A DNA stretch of 52,201 nucleotides from Photobacterium phosphoreum (GTDB taxonomy: Bacteria > Pseudomonadota > Gammaproteobacteria > Enterobacterales > Vibrionaceae): NCBI RefSeq assembly GCF_002954725.1, contig NZ_MSCQ01000001.1, forward strand, positions 2,070,126 to 2,122,326, in the 5' to 3' direction. This document shows, in pieces, positions 1 through 9,484 of this stretch. How positions within the stretch are numbered: position 1 is the first letter of the stretch; every line of letters starts with the position of its first letter. Under the pieces are notes generated by a model. That model saw only the letters and a list, made by a program, of their open reading frames with translations, ran no database searches and was not told the origin of the DNA. The translations under genes were made by a program, and so were the position numbers.

Positions 1-15
1 CGTAACTGACAATAT

Positions 16-100
16 GCGGAAGTGGCGGAATTGGTAGACGCACTAGATTTAGGTTCTAGCGCCGCAAGGTGTGAGAGTTCAAGTCTCTCCTTCCGCACCA
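16..100 (+). tRNA. tRNA-Leu (anticodon UAG)
   Basis: An 85-nt class II tRNA with a long variable arm and encoded CCA. The 7-base anticodon loop TTTAGGT, closed by CTAGA/TCTAG, gives anticodon UAG. The body closely resembles E. coli leuW as recalled. It is the first of four tRNAs read in the same direction; the cluster may continue to the left of the window. Confidence 0.97.
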
Positions 101-163
101 TTCTCTCTGATAAAAAAGTCTTGTTACTACCCAACAAGCAACGCTTATGTATTTAAGCACTGT

Positions 164-238
164 AGGTCTATCGCCAAGCGGTAAGGCAACGGCTTTTGAT
201 GCCGTCATACCCTGGTTCGAATCCAGGTAGACCTGCCA
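164..238 (+). tRNA. tRNA-Gln (anticodon UUG)
   Basis: A 75-nt tRNA with acceptor stem AGGTCTA/TAGACCT, discriminator G and encoded CCA. The anticodon loop TTTTGAT between ACGGC and GCCGT gives UUG. Its D-arm TCGCCAAGCGGTAAGGC is typical of glutamine tRNAs. Glutamine, leucine and methionine tRNAs also cluster next to ubiF in E. coli. Confidence 0.97.
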
Positions 239-324
239 TATTTAAAAGTAACGATTAATCATGTGATATAAGTGTTTTTTTATAAACGCTTCTAATTAAC
301 ATAGATTGTTCGGTATTTTAAATC

Positions 325-401
325 GGCTACGTAGCTCAGTTGGTTAGAGCACATCACTCATAATGATGGGGTCACAGGTTCGAATCCCGTCGTAGCCACC
401 A
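325..401 (+). tRNA. tRNA-Met (elongator, anticodon CAU)
   Basis: A 77-nt tRNA with acceptor GGCTACG/CGTAGCC, discriminator A and encoded CCA. The anticodon loop is CTCATAA, so the anticodon is CAU. The sequence is nearly that of E. coli elongator tRNA-Met (metT/metU). The paired first base of the acceptor argues against initiator tRNA. A tRNA-Ile2 precursor also has CAU, but its body differs. Confidence 0.93.
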
Positions 402-437
402 TTCTCTGTTGATTAAATTCAAAGAGATAAAGAATTT

Positions 438-522
438 GCGGAAGTGGCGGAATTGGTAGACGCACTAGATTTAGGTTCTAGCGCCGTAAGGTGTGAGAGT
501 TCAAGTCTCTCCTTCCGCACCA
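438..522 (+). tRNA. tRNA-Leu (anticodon UAG), second copy
   Basis: Identical to the copy at 16-100 apart from one base in the variable-arm loop (gccgcaagg becomes gccgtaagg). The 85-nt length, anticodon UAG and encoded CCA are the same. It is the last tRNA of the cluster and is followed within 10 bases by a terminator. Confidence 0.97.
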
Positions 523-530
523 TATTAGAG

Positions 531-557
531 ACCTACTCTTTGAGTAGGTTTTCTTTT
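531..557 (+). terminator. Rho-independent terminator of the tRNA cluster
   Basis: Stem ACCTACTC/GAGTAGGT with a TTT loop, followed by TTTCTTTT. It lies 8 bases past the last tRNA. Confidence 0.85.
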
Positions 558-612
558 ATCTGCAATATAGTGATCATCTTCATTGATAACGACTGCAAGT
601 AAAAGAATAAAT

Positions 613-647
613 AAAAAGCCGAGTAATTAATTTTACTCGGCTTTTTG
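613..647. terminator. Bidirectional terminator between tRNA cluster and ubiF
   Basis: Stem AAAAAGCCGAGTAA / TTTACTCGGCTTTTT with A and T tracts on both sides, so it can act on both strands. On the reverse strand it lies about 40 bases past the ubiF stop codon. Confidence 0.88.
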
Positions 648-684
648 TTTTTATTTTCGTTACAAAAAACATTCAATACTATCG

Positions 685-1845
685 TTATATCCCCATTGCA
701 TACTTCAATACGTGTTTTTTTATCGCGCCAGTATGATCAGCAGCCCGTAATCCTACATTGCGCAGTAACTTCAATGGGCCGATATTATTACTAAATGTTG
801 CGTAGAAAAAATCCATTCCCGTTTGCATGATTAAATTATCCGGACGGCGACAACGCTCATAACGGGCTAAAACTTGCGGCTGTTGCCAATCATTATCGGC
901 TTGATTAATTTTATCTAATAAGCAAACCACATCTTTAAAGCCTAGATTTACCCCTTGCCCCGCTAATGGATTAATCGTATGTGCAGCATCGCCTAACAGC
1001 ACTACATGCGGCTTATAATACGTTTGAGCATGACGACGGGTTAACGGAAAACTACCGTGATTAAGTACCGTAAATTCACCTAATTCTGGCGGAAATGTTG
1101 CAACGATCTCTGCGTGTAATTGTGCTGCAGGCATTGCCGATAATTGACGAATACGAGCAGGGCTATCATACCAAACTAGCGATCCCTGATGGCCGGGTAA
1201 TGGCAAAAATGACCGTGGACCTGCAGGAGTAAACTGCTGCCAGGTAATATCTTGTTGTGGTAGCTCAGTAGCGATATTTATCAGCATACAGTGCTGGCGA
1301 TAGTCCCATGCAGTAATACCAATATTGGCTTGCTGACGTACTTGAGAGTTTGCGCCATCAGCACCAATTAATAAGCCACAATTAAGTAATGCGCCATCAT
1401 CTAACTCAATCAGATAACCATCATCAATCGCAGTTGCCGCGACCATAGTTGCTGGACACAAAACAGTGATATTGTCGTAATGCTCAAATTGCTGCCATAA
1501 CGCTAATTGGATCACGCGATTTTCAACGATATAACCCAATTGTTGCAATTGCATCTCATCGGCATTAAAACGGGTTCGGCATTCTGGATGCTCCCAGGTT
1601 TCAAGGCGCTTAAACGGACATAAGCGCATCGCTAGCACAGCTTGCCATGCACCTAATTGTTCTAATAATGTCACTGAATGGGGAGAAATTGCAGATACAC
1701 GTAAATCCATTGCTTGTTCAGTAGCAAAAGGCGCAGGGGCATAGCCTTCGATCACTGCAACATCAAGCCCTTGCAGAGCTAAACCAATTGCAGCTGCCGC
1801 GCCAACCATACCGCCACCAGCCACAATAACATCATATTGTTCCAT
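685..1845 (-). CDS. ubiF: 2-octaprenyl-3-methyl-6-methoxy-1,4-benzoquinol hydroxylase UbiF
   Basis: FAD-dependent monooxygenase of aerobic ubiquinone synthesis; the UbiF member hydroxylates the demethoxy-quinol ring. Visible motifs: N-terminal dinucleotide fold AGGGMVG (residues 9-15) with Glu33 ending strand 2, the DG motif GADGANSQVR (161-170), and the second FAD motif GDAAHTINPLAGQG (285-298). The 386-residue length matches the UbiH/UbiF family. The text is closer to E. coli UbiF than to UbiH or VisC, for example WQQFTPxGPRxFLPL and LVWYDSPARIRQL. It is read alone, away from mtgA, and ends at a bidirectional terminator. The position beside the tRNA cluster also supports ubiF. Confidence 0.93.
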   Translation of the reverse strand: MEQYDVIVAGGGMVGAAAAIGLALQGLDVAVIEGYAPAPFATEQAMDLRVSAISPHSVTLLEQLGAWQAVLAMRLCPFKRLETWEHPECRTRFNADEMQLQQLGYIVENRVIQLALWQQFEHYDNITVLCPATMVAATAIDDGYLIELDDGALLNCGLLIGADGANSQVRQQANIGITAWDYRQHCMLINIATELPQQDITWQQFTPAGPRSFLPLPGHQGSLVWYDSPARIRQLSAMPAAQLHAEIVATFPPELGEFTVLNHGSFPLTRRHAQTYYKPHVVLLGDAAHTINPLAGQGVNLGFKDVVCLLDKINQADNDWQQPQVLARYERCRRPDNLIMQTGMDFFYATFSNNIGPLKLLRNVGLRAADHTGAIKKHVLKYAMGI

Positions 1846-2021
1846 ATCTTTACCTGCCTATTATGTCTTGGCTTGTTATTTAGTTATAATATTTCAAACC
1901 ATCGTAATCGTATTAGATGATTGTATAAGAAAATACACTTAACGGGGTACTACGATAACGTATTCGCCACGAATCACCACTAGCCCACGCTCTCACCACC
2001 ACCGAAAGGAATTCAATTACC

Positions 2022-2750
2022 ATGCTGGCAGGCTTTAGACGTTTTATTGTTAAACTTATTTTATGCGCGCTAATTGTACCTATTGTTCTGGTTGTTATTT
2101 TTAAATTTATTAATCCTCCCTTTTGGGGCTGGGAACTTAGCCGTGCTCTGTTTCCGCCAAAAGGTTACCCAGAGCAAACACATCATCAATGGGTTGATTT
2201 GAGTAAGATTTCAAAAAATATGCAATTAGCCGTTATTGCCTCTGAAGATCAAACGTTTCCAGAACACCATGGCATCGATCTTAATGCCACCCTATCAGTA
2301 CTAGAACACAGTGGTAAAAATGGACCGAGTCGTGGAGCCAGTACGATCAGCCAGCAAACAGCCAAGAATGTATTTTTGTTCCCCAGCCATTCATTTATTC
2401 GCAAAGGCATCGAATTGTATTTCGCGTTATGGATGGAAATTATTTGGGGCAAAGATCGTATTTTAGAAACATACTTAAACGTAATTGAATTTGGTCCGGG
2501 GATTTATGGCGTGCAAGCCGCTAGTGAGCACTTTTTCCATATTCCAGCGAGTCGACTTAGCGCCCAACAAGCAGCACAACTGGCTGCAGTATTGCCTAAC
2601 CCGTATAAAATAAAAGCCAGCCCTATGAGTAATTATGTTTATCAGCGGACATTATGGATCCGTAAACAAATGCGTCAATTAGGTATGGTAACGCTAAATA
2701 AAGTCTATGATGAACAATCACTTTTTAAATCATTTAATCTCTATCGCTAG
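2022..2750 (+). CDS. mtgA: Monofunctional biosynthetic peptidoglycan transglycosylase MtgA
   Basis: Family 51 glycosyltransferase that polymerises lipid II into glycan strands at the periplasmic face of the inner membrane. One membrane anchor (about residues 8-28) is followed by the catalytic motif ASEDQTFPEHHG with Glu75, then GASTISQQ (105-112), RKGIELYFALWMEIIWGKDRILETYLN and GVQAASEHFF. No penicillin-binding domain follows, so it is the 242-residue monofunctional form. The start follows the Shine-Dalgarno AAAGGAA. In E. coli mtgA lies elsewhere, near arcB; here it sits between ubiF and miaB. Confidence 0.94.
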   Translation: MLAGFRRFIVKLILCALIVPIVLVVIFKFINPPFWGWELSRALFPPKGYPEQTHHQWVDLSKISKNMQLAVIASEDQTFPEHHGIDLNATLSVLEHSGKNGPSRGASTISQQTAKNVFLFPSHSFIRKGIELYFALWMEIIWGKDRILETYLNVIEFGPGIYGVQAASEHFFHIPASRLSAQQAAQLAAVLPNPYKIKASPMSNYVYQRTLWIRKQMRQLGMVTLNKVYDEQSLFKSFNLYR

Positions 2751-2791
2751 TTAAGTCCAAAGACCACACTTTTTTCAGGGTGGTGATGAAC

Positions 2792-2820
2792 TAGTCAGAC
2801 CGAGTTTAAAGCAGTACAAT
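2792..2820 (+). promoter_or_regulatory. Possible sigma-70 promoter for miaB
   Basis: A -10 like TACAAT (2815-2820) lies 17 bases after TAGTCA (4 of 6 matches to TTGACA), about 100 bases before the miaB start. It was found by eye only. Confidence 0.35.
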
Positions 2821-2917
2821 ACGCGGCTTGCTACAGGGCATTACCCGTTAAATAACGTAATGTAACCTGTCAGCCCGTAATCTGAATGTAATGAATCAAC
2901 ACTACGAGCGAAGAGAG

Positions 2918-4345
2918 ATGGCGAAGAAACTGCTGATTAAAACCTGGGGCTGCCAGATGAACGAATACGATTCATCAAAAATGGCCGATCTTCTTAATGC
3001 TGCTAATGGCTTCGAGTTAACAGAAATCCCAGAAGAAGCAGATGTTCTGCTACTTAATACCTGTTCGATCCGTGAAAAAGCACAAGAAAAAGTTTTCCAT
3101 CAGCTAGGCCGCTGGAAAAAATTAAAAGATAAAAAGCCGGATCTAGTGATCGGCGTTGGTGGCTGTGTAGCGACTCAAGAAGGTGATTCTATTCGCAAAC
3201 GCGCACCTTACGTTGACGTGATTTTTGGCCCACAAACCCTACACCGTTTGCCTGAGATGATTAAACGCTCTCAATCAAATGAAAAAACCGTGATGGATAT
3301 TTCATTCCCTGAGATTGAAAAATTCGATAGCTTGCCTGAACCTCGTGCTGATGGTGCTACGGCATTTGTTTCTATCATGGAAGGCTGTTCTAAATACTGT
3401 ACTTACTGCGTAGTACCTTACACTCGCGGTGAAGAAGTTAGCCGTCCTATTGATGATGTGTTGTATGAGATTGCACAATTAGCAGAACAAGGTGTACGTG
3501 AAGTTAACTTGTTAGGCCAAAACGTGAACGCATTCCGCGGCCCAACATTTGATGGTGAGCTTGCTAGCTTTGCTGAATTACTGCGTTTAGTTGCAGCTAT
3601 CGATGGTATTGACCGTGTGCGTTACACCACCAGCCATCCGATTGAGTTTACTGACGACATTATTGACGTTTACAAAGATACCCCTGAACTGGTTAACTAC
3701 TTACACCTACCAGTCCAAAGTGGTTCAGATCGTATTCTGACGATGATGAAACGTCCACATACGGTACTTGAATATAAGTCAAAAATCCGTAAGTTACGTA
3801 AAGTACGTCCAGATATCACTATGAGTTCTGACTTTATTGTCGCGTTCCCTGGTGAATCAGATCAAGATTTCGAAGATACTTTGAAACTTATTCGTGATAT
3901 CGATTTTGATATTAGTTACAGCTTTATCTTCTCACCGCGTCCAGGTACGCCTGCGGCGGATTACCCATGTGATTTAACGGAAGAAGTAAAGAAAGAGCGT
4001 CTATACGCCCTACAACAGCAAATTAATAGCCAAGCAATGCGTCACGCTCGCCAAATGCTTGATACGGAACAACGTATTCTAGTTGAAGGGCCATCACGTA
4101 AAAATGTGATGGAACTACGTGGTCGTACTGAAAATAACCGTATAGTAAACTTTGAAGGCTCTGCTGAATTGATTGGTCAATTTGTTGATGTGAAAATCGT
4201 CGACGTATTTACTAACTCATTGCGTGGAGAACTTGTTCGTACTGAAGCAGAAATGGATCTTCGCGTAGCCATGTCACCAGCAGAAATGATGGCAAAAACA
4301 CGCAAAGAAGATGATTTAGGTGTAGGCGTATATACTCCTGAGTAA
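2918..4345 (+). CDS. miaB: tRNA-2-methylthio-N6-isopentenyladenosine37 synthase MiaB
   Basis: Radical-SAM methylthiotransferase that adds the 2-methylthio group to isopentenyladenosine 37 of tRNAs reading UNN codons. From the chosen start the auxiliary-cluster cysteines are Cys12, Cys49 and Cys83, and the radical-SAM triad CSKYCTYC gives Cys157, Cys161 and Cys164. A TRAM domain fills roughly residues 380-445. An upstream ATG at 2891 is in frame, but the family begins with the [22 protein letters not shown] block. The ATG at 2918 follows GAAGAGAG and gives 475 residues, against 474 in E. coli, so it is preferred. Confidence 0.95.
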   Translation: MAKKLLIKTWGCQMNEYDSSKMADLLNAANGFELTEIPEEADVLLLNTCSIREKAQEKVFHQLGRWKKLKDKKPDLVIGVGGCVATQEGDSIRKRAPYVDVIFGPQTLHRLPEMIKRSQSNEKTVMDISFPEIEKFDSLPEPRADGATAFVSIMEGCSKYCTYCVVPYTRGEEVSRPIDDVLYEIAQLAEQGVREVNLLGQNVNAFRGPTFDGELASFAELLRLVAAIDGIDRVRYTTSHPIEFTDDIIDVYKDTPELVNYLHLPVQSGSDRILTMMKRPHTVLEYKSKIRKLRKVRPDITMSSDFIVAFPGESDQDFEDTLKLIRDIDFDISYSFIFSPRPGTPAADYPCDLTEEVKKERLYALQQQINSQAMRHARQMLDTEQRILVEGPSRKNVMELRGRTENNRIVNFEGSAELIGQFVDVKIVDVFTNSLRGELVRTEAEMDLRVAMSPAEMMAKTRKEDDLGVGVYTPE

Positions 4346-4418
4346 CAGCCGCTAACTGCTGTCTAATCACACGCAGTGATCGCTATTATTCAAAGTAAGT
4401 CGCATGCCCTGAAAATAT

Positions 4419-4440
4419 GGTCGCCTGCTAATAGGCGACC
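4419..4440 (+). other. Perfect hairpin in the miaB-ybeZ gap
   Basis: GGTCGCCT and AGGCGACC form an 8-bp perfect stem with loop GCTAAT. It is not followed by a T tract, so it is not a standard terminator. It ends 5 bases before the GAGAGG that probably serves as the ybeZ ribosome-binding site. It may stabilise or process the transcript; this is inference. Confidence 0.6.
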
Positions 4441-4457
4441 TCAATGAGAGGCAAACC

Positions 4458-5555
4458 TTGAGCAAAATAATTACTGTAGAATTTGATCTGGAACCGGCCA
4501 ATAATCAGCGTCTTTCCAGCCTTTGTGGTCCTTTCGACGACAACATCAAACAGCTAGAGCGTCGTCTAGGTGTTGAAATCAATCATCGCAGCAACCATTT
4601 TAGCGTTGTTGGTCAGCCGCACACTGCTGATGTTGTCACCAATATCATTAAAGATCTCTATGTTGATACGGCTCCCGTACATAACAACATTCCAGATATT
4701 GAACCTGACCATATCCATCTTGCCATTAAAGCGTCAGGTATCTTAGAACAAACTATAGAAACGCCCCTTCCTTTTGGTAAAGAAATTCATATCAAAACCA
4801 AAAAAGGGATCATTAAACCGCGGACACCGAACCAAGCCCAATACATTGCCAATATTGTGACCCATGATATTACCTTTGGTGTTGGTCCTGCGGGTACGGG
4901 AAAAACTTACCTCGCGGTTGCCGCTGCCGTTGATGCCCTTGAGCGTCAAGAAGTTCGTCGTATTCTGCTCACACGTCCCGCGGTTGAAGCGGGTGAAAAA
5001 TTGGGTTTCTTACCCGGTGATTTAAGTCAGAAAGTCGATCCATACCTGCGCCCACTTTATGATGCTTTATTTGAAATGCTCGGCTTTGAACGCGTAGAAA
5101 AGCTGATTGAGCGCAATGTAATTGAAGTCGCACCATTAGCTTACATGCGTGGCCGTACGCTTAATGATGCCTTTATTATTCTTGATGAAAGCCAAAACAC
5201 CACCGTAGAACAAATGAAAATGTTCTTAACCCGCATTGGCTTTAATTCACGCGCAGTGATCACAGGTGACGTGACTCAAATAGATTTACCGCGTGGCGCT
5301 CGTTCAGGCTTACGTCATGCAATTGAAGTATTATCAAACGTTGATGATATTAGCTTTAACTTCTTCCTCGCCAACGATGTCGTGCGCCACCCTGTGGTTG
5401 CCCGTATCGTTCAAGCCTATGAAGTATGGGAAAGTGAAGACCAAAAACAACGTCAACAAGCAGAACAACGTCGTCGCACCGAGCAAGAAGCAAAAGAAGC
5501 CGCCTTATTCGCTGTTGCAACTGCTGCTAAAATTGAATCACAAAAGAGTAACTAA
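4458..5555 (+). CDS. ybeZ: PhoH-family ATPase YbeZ
   Basis: P-loop ATPase of the PhoH family, encoded with and thought to partner the ribonuclease YbeY in ribosome and RNA quality control. Walker A GPAGTGKT is at residues 143-150 and Walker [11 protein letters not shown] at about 238-247. The N-terminal [28 protein letters not shown] block is typical of YbeZ. The start is TTG, chosen because it follows GAGAGG at good spacing and the N-terminal block starts there. The charged C-terminal tail (about 320-365: Gln, Glu, Lys and Arg) is likely disordered. The stop overlaps the ybeY start by one base (TAATG), suggesting translational coupling. Confidence 0.93.
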   Translation: MSKIITVEFDLEPANNQRLSSLCGPFDDNIKQLERRLGVEINHRSNHFSVVGQPHTADVVTNIIKDLYVDTAPVHNNIPDIEPDHIHLAIKASGILEQTIETPLPFGKEIHIKTKKGIIKPRTPNQAQYIANIVTHDITFGVGPAGTGKTYLAVAAAVDALERQEVRRILLTRPAVEAGEKLGFLPGDLSQKVDPYLRPLYDALFEMLGFERVEKLIERNVIEVAPLAYMRGRTLNDAFIILDESQNTTVEQMKMFLTRIGFNSRAVITGDVTQIDLPRGARSGLRHAIEVLSNVDDISFNFFLANDVVRHPVVARIVQAYEVWESEDQKQRQQAEQRRRTEQEAKEAALFAVATAAKIESQKSN

Positions 5556-6016
5556 TGGCGATTTATCTTGATCTACAACATGCAACAGCAGACGAAGCGG
5601 GATTACCAACTGAAGCTGAATTCCAACAATGGTTAGAGGCTGCTGTCACACCATTTCAAGCCGATGCTGAAGTCACAATTCGATTAGTTGACGAACAAGA
5701 AAGTCACGCACTTAACCTTCAGTACCGTGGCAAAGATCGACCAACAAATGTCTTGTCGTTTCCGTTTGAAGCGCCACCAGAAATTGAAATCGATTTACTG
5801 GGTGATTTGATTATTTGTCGCCAAGTTGTCGAAACAGAAGCACTTGAGCAACAAAAGCCACTTAATGCACATTGGGCACATATGGTTGTACACGGTAGTC
5901 TGCATCTGCTAGGTTATGATCATATCGAAGACGATGAAGCAGAGGAAATGGAAGCATTAGAGACTGAAATCATGCAAAACATGGGCTTTGTCGACCCTTA
6001 CATTTCTGAAAAGTAG
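5555..6016 (+). CDS. ybeY: Endoribonuclease YbeY (rRNA maturation factor)
   Basis: Zinc-dependent single-strand endoribonuclease involved in 16S rRNA 3'-end maturation and 70S ribosome quality control. The metal motif [11 protein letters not shown] gives ligands His113, His117 and His123. The upstream [15 protein letters not shown] block and LLGDLIIC are also family signatures. The 153-residue length is normal (E. coli 155). The start overlaps the ybeZ stop by one base, and the order ybeZ-ybeY-corC-lnt is the usual operon. Confidence 0.95.
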   Translation: MAIYLDLQHATADEAGLPTEAEFQQWLEAAVTPFQADAEVTIRLVDEQESHALNLQYRGKDRPTNVLSFPFEAPPEIEIDLLGDLIICRQVVETEALEQQKPLNAHWAHMVVHGSLHLLGYDHIEDDEAEEMEALETEIMQNMGFVDPYISEK

Positions 6017-6037
6017 TAAGATACCAACGAATATTCC

Positions 6038-6059
6038 GCGGCTTGATAAACCAAGCCGC
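6038..6059 (+). other. Perfect hairpin in the ybeY-corC gap
   Basis: GCGGCTTG/CAAGCCGC forms an 8-bp stem with loop ATAAAC and no following T tract. It lies inside the operon, 22 bases past the ybeY stop. It matches the miaB-ybeZ hairpin in geometry (8-bp stem, 6-base loop) but not in sequence. Confidence 0.6.
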
Positions 6060-6098
6060 ATTTCCGTGGCAATATCCACTTAATTGATAAAGTAAATA

Positions 6099-6971
6099 AT
6101 GAACGAAGATAATTCTCCAACAACTGAAGGTCCGAGTAGAAAGTCCTTCTTTGAACGTATTGGCCAACTTTTCCAAGGCGATCCACAAAACCGTGAAGAA
6201 TTAGTTGAAGTATTCCGTGATTCGGAAGAAAACGATTTAATCGATCATGACACTCGCGACATGCTCGAAGGTGTGATGGAAATAGCAGAAATGCGTGTGC
6301 GGGACATCATGATCCCACGCTCACAAATGACTACTATCGAGCGTTCTCAGAAGCTAGAAGATCTCATTGATTTAATTGTTGAAGCCCAACACTCTCGCTA
6401 CCCTGTTATTAGTGATGATAAAGACCATGTTGAAGGCATTTTATTAGCCAAAGACTTACTGCGTTATTTATTACCTGATAGCGAGCCTTTTGATATCGAT
6501 AAAGTATTACGTCCCGCTGTTGTTGTACCGGAAAGTAAGCGTGTTGATCGACTATTAAAAGAATTCCGCGAAGAACGCTACCACATGGCTATTGTGGTGG
6601 ATGAGTTTGGTGGTGTATCTGGTGTTATTACTATTGAAGACATTCTTGAGCAAATTGTTGGCGAAATCGAAGATGAGTTCGACGACGAAGAAGAACAAGA
6701 AATTCGTCAGTTAAGTAAGCATACTTATGCAGTAAAAGCCCTCACAACCATTGAAGATTTCAATGAACTGTTCCAAACCTCATTTTGTGACGAAGAAGTC
6801 GACACTGTCGGCGGCTTAGTTATGATGAGTTTTGGTCACTTGCCATCGCGCGGTGAAGTTGTTGAAGTTAGTGGTTATTCATTTAAAGTGACCTCGTCTG
6901 ATAACCGTCGTGTTATCCAGTTACAAGTAACTGTACCTGACGAAGCATTTCAACCGACCATTACTCCGTAA
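6099..6971 (+). CDS. corC: CorC/YbeX family CBS-domain protein
   Basis: Cytosolic protein linked in the family to magnesium/cobalt efflux and, as YbeX, to ribosome metabolism. Two CBS domains are visible, at about residues 68-128 ([11 protein letters not shown]...YPVI) and 135-190 ([35 protein letters not shown]). A CorC_HlyC transporter-associated domain follows at about 205-285. There is no membrane segment. The 290 residues match E. coli YbeX (292). It lies 82 bases after ybeY and directly abuts lnt. Confidence 0.92.
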   Translation: MNEDNSPTTEGPSRKSFFERIGQLFQGDPQNREELVEVFRDSEENDLIDHDTRDMLEGVMEIAEMRVRDIMIPRSQMTTIERSQKLEDLIDLIVEAQHSRYPVISDDKDHVEGILLAKDLLRYLLPDSEPFDIDKVLRPAVVVPESKRVDRLLKEFREERYHMAIVVDEFGGVSGVITIEDILEQIVGEIEDEFDDEEEQEIRQLSKHTYAVKALTTIEDFNELFQTSFCDEEVDTVGGLVMMSFGHLPSRGEVVEVSGYSFKVTSSDNRRVIQLQVTVPDEAFQPTITP

Positions 6972-8528
6972 ATGATGACGAAAAAAAAATTCATCTTGTT
7001 GGGACAGCTGCTTGCAGCTGTCCCTGCCGGTGCAATCGCGACTTTATCTTTTGCACCTTATGACTACGCATTTATTGCCCCATTAACACTGATTCTGTTT
7101 TTCTTTTTACTACAGAAACAATCACCTAAACGTTCTGCACTGATTGGCTTTTTTTATGGCTTAGGCATGTTTGGTACTGGCATTAGCTGGGTACATGTCA
7201 GCATCGACACCTTTGGTGGAATGCCTAAAATCGCCAGTATGTTCTTAATGTGCTTACTGATTAGTTATTTAGCGTTATATCCCGCGTTATTTGGCTATTT
7301 ATTTAACCGTTTTAACCGTCAACGTCCTTTCCATCAATTATTGCTTTCAGGCCCGGTTATTTGGCTAGTACTTGATTGGATCCGTGGCTGGCTTTTTACT
7401 GGCTTCCCGTGGTTATGGATGGGCTACAGTCAGCTAAATACACCATTGGCACACTTTGCACCAATATTCGGTGTCGAAGGGATAACTCTCGCGTTAGTAC
7501 TTATATCAGGTTCTATTGTCGCGACCCTTTACTACCGTAACTGGCGTCCATTATTGGTTGCTATTCTTGTGGCAATATTAGCGGTATTAGCCGGTATTCC
7601 GCAGTGGGTTAAACCCGATCCTAAACACAGTGTTACCGTTGCTCTTATCCAAGGTAATATTTCTCAAGAAGAGAAATGGCTGCCCAGTCATCGCTGGCCA
7701 ACCTTAATGAAATATATGGATCTTACTCGTGATAATTGGGGCGCAGATTTAATCATTTGGCCTGAAGCGGCAATTCCAGCACTTGAAGAAGAAATTCCAA
7801 CCTTCTTACAAAATCTGGATGCAGCAGCTCGAGCCAATAATAGCACTGTGATCACGGGCATTTTAGATCAAAAGTCGAATGGTAAGTTCTACAATAATAT
7901 TTTGACACTCGGTGTCGATGCTGATGGTCCGTATAACTACAACACCGCAACCCGTTACACAAAGCACCATCTGTTGCCTTTTGGTGAATATGTGCCGTTT
8001 GGTAGCTTGTTACGTCCATTAGCGCCGTTCTTTAATCTACCAATGTCATCGTTTAGTCGTGGTGCTTATATTCAACCGAATATTCAAGCGCATGGTTATT
8101 CAATTGCACCGGCACTGTGTTATGAAATTGCGTTTGGTGAACAAATTCGTGCAAACGTCACTAAAAAAACGGAGTTACTACTCACGCTATCTAATGATGC
8201 ATGGTTTGGACACTCTATTGGGCCTTTCCAGCATATGGAAATAGCGCAAATGCGGGCGCTTGAGTTAGGTAAACCATTATTACGTGGAACAAATACAGGT
8301 ATTACGGCAGTGGTTGACCATAATGGTCACATCACCAAAGAATTACCGCAATTTGTCACTGGCGTATTGAGAGATAAAGTGATTCCAACCATTGGAATGA
8401 CACCTTATACCACCTTAGGCAGCTGGCCATTATACGGCTACTGTTTATGGGCATTAGCGTTATCTTGGATCCTAATTCGACGTAAACGCGGACATTTCCG
8501 TGACTTACGTTCAGCAGAAAAAGAATAA
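6972..8528 (+). CDS. lnt: Apolipoprotein N-acyltransferase Lnt
   Basis: Inner-membrane enzyme that adds the third acyl chain to the N-terminal cysteine of lipoproteins, preparing them for Lol export. The N-terminal half holds about six membrane segments (residues 8-210), followed by a periplasmic nitrilase-type domain and a last membrane segment (about 487-507). The catalytic triad can be placed at Glu265 (WPEAAIP), Lys331 (TKHHLLPFGEYVP) and Cys383 (ALCYEIAF). The ATG follows the corC stop directly; a second ATG comes one codon later. A terminator follows. Its substrates in this window include LptE, BamC, RlpA and MltD. Confidence 0.95.
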   Translation: MMTKKKFILLGQLLAAVPAGAIATLSFAPYDYAFIAPLTLILFFFLLQKQSPKRSALIGFFYGLGMFGTGISWVHVSIDTFGGMPKIASMFLMCLLISYLALYPALFGYLFNRFNRQRPFHQLLLSGPVIWLVLDWIRGWLFTGFPWLWMGYSQLNTPLAHFAPIFGVEGITLALVLISGSIVATLYYRNWRPLLVAILVAILAVLAGIPQWVKPDPKHSVTVALIQGNISQEEKWLPSHRWPTLMKYMDLTRDNWGADLIIWPEAAIPALEEEIPTFLQNLDAAARANNSTVITGILDQKSNGKFYNNILTLGVDADGPYNYNTATRYTKHHLLPFGEYVPFGSLLRPLAPFFNLPMSSFSRGAYIQPNIQAHGYSIAPALCYEIAFGEQIRANVTKKTELLLTLSNDAWFGHSIGPFQHMEIAQMRALELGKPLLRGTNTGITAVVDHNGHITKELPQFVTGVLRDKVIPTIGMTPYTTLGSWPLYGYCLWALALSWILIRRKRGHFRDLRSAEKE

Positions 8529-8532
8529 ACTC

Positions 8533-8563
8533 AAAGGTGAAGTTAATAACTTCACCTTTTTTT
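8533..8563 (+). terminator. Rho-independent terminator after lnt
   Basis: Stem AAAGGTGAAGTT/AACTTCACCTTT with loop AAT and a T7 tract, starting 5 bases past the lnt stop codon. Confidence 0.92.
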
Positions 8564-8649
8564 ACGGTTAGTTTATTGTAATTTCATAGCCTAATAACAA
8601 CCGCGATCCCGCAGGTCCAACCGCCCGTGGCGACGATAAGGAACGACAA

Positions 8650-9405
8650 ATGCAAACACCACCTAAAATCTTTATCAGCTTGTGTTCATTATTGATGCTG
8701 ATGCTATCAACCCAAGTACTTGCTCAAGAACAGCAAAATGATACCAAAGATGCATTAGCTCATTTTTACAAATCCCCACAAACCCAACCTTTTTTCCATT
8801 CCGCTTATGGGTATGCTGTTTTTCCATCGGTGGGTAAAGGTGGTTTTTGGATTGGTGGCGCTTACGGCTCAGGGGTCGTTTTTAAAGCCAACCAAGCGAT
8901 GGGATTTGCTAAATTATATCAAGTATCTATTGGGTTACAATTTGGGGGACAAGCCTTTAGCGAAATTTTGTTCTTCCAAGACCAGCGGGCTTATGATCGC
9001 TTTATTGATGGCGGTCTAGAATTAGATGCTCAAGCGTCAGCAGTTGCCTTAACAGAAGGCGCTTCAGCTAAAATAGGCACCGCAGGGGCGGGAATGAGTG
9101 CGGGTAGTGACTACATGACCCAAAGCTACATTAATGGCGTTGCTATCTTCACCCGCGCTAAGGGTGGAGCCATGATTGAAGCATCATTGGCAGGACAAAA
9201 ATTCACTTATGATCCAATGACAGCGGTTACCCGTGAAATTAAAGGTTATGATCAAGTACTGCCTGAATTTAAGCATGACGACCAAACCACTCAAACAGTC
9301 TCTCAGCAGCCACAACAACTGCAAAAGCCCGCTAACACTATAAACTCAACAGACTCAACAGACTCAGCGGTAGTGGTTGATACTATTGAACAGCCTGATG
9401 ATTAA
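8650..9405 (+). CDS. SYLF-domain (YSC84-type, lipid-binding) exported protein
   Basis: A signal peptide (about residues 1-25, ending VLAQ) precedes a SYLF domain. That domain is known to bind lipids in eukaryotic members; its bacterial role is not established. Typical text is GYAVFPSVGKGGFWIGGAYGSGVVF, SIGLQFGGQAFSEILFFQ and the C-terminal YINGVAIFTRAKGGAMIEASLAGQKFTYDP. The last 40 residues are low-complexity, rich in Gln, Thr, Ser and Asp, with a short tandem DNA repeat (actcaacag) near 9350. The Shine-Dalgarno is AAGGAA. It stands alone between two terminators. Confidence 0.85.
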   Translation: MQTPPKIFISLCSLLMLMLSTQVLAQEQQNDTKDALAHFYKSPQTQPFFHSAYGYAVFPSVGKGGFWIGGAYGSGVVFKANQAMGFAKLYQVSIGLQFGGQAFSEILFFQDQRAYDRFIDGGLELDAQASAVALTEGASAKIGTAGAGMSAGSDYMTQSYINGVAIFTRAKGGAMIEASLAGQKFTYDPMTAVTREIKGYDQVLPEFKHDDQTTQTVSQQPQQLQKPANTINSTDSTDSAVVVDTIEQPDD

Positions 9406-9426
9406 TCGTTAACCTTACGATATAAC

Positions 9427-9461
9427 AAAAAAACGCAGCCCTATTAGTGCTGCGTTTTTTT
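9427..9461. terminator. Bidirectional terminator between convergent genes
   Basis: Stem AAAAAACGCAGC/GCTGCGTTTTTTT with a 9-base loop. It serves the SYLF gene on the plus strand and the YbeL-like gene on the minus strand. Confidence 0.9.
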
Positions 9462-9484
9462 GATGGTAAATAAAGCACCCACCA

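Noticed and set aside
2249..2452. A reverse-strand frame inside mtgA, and similar shadow frames inside leuS, mltD, fadE and others.
   Set aside because: They lie fully inside well-supported genes, lack ribosome-binding sites and show no family resemblance.
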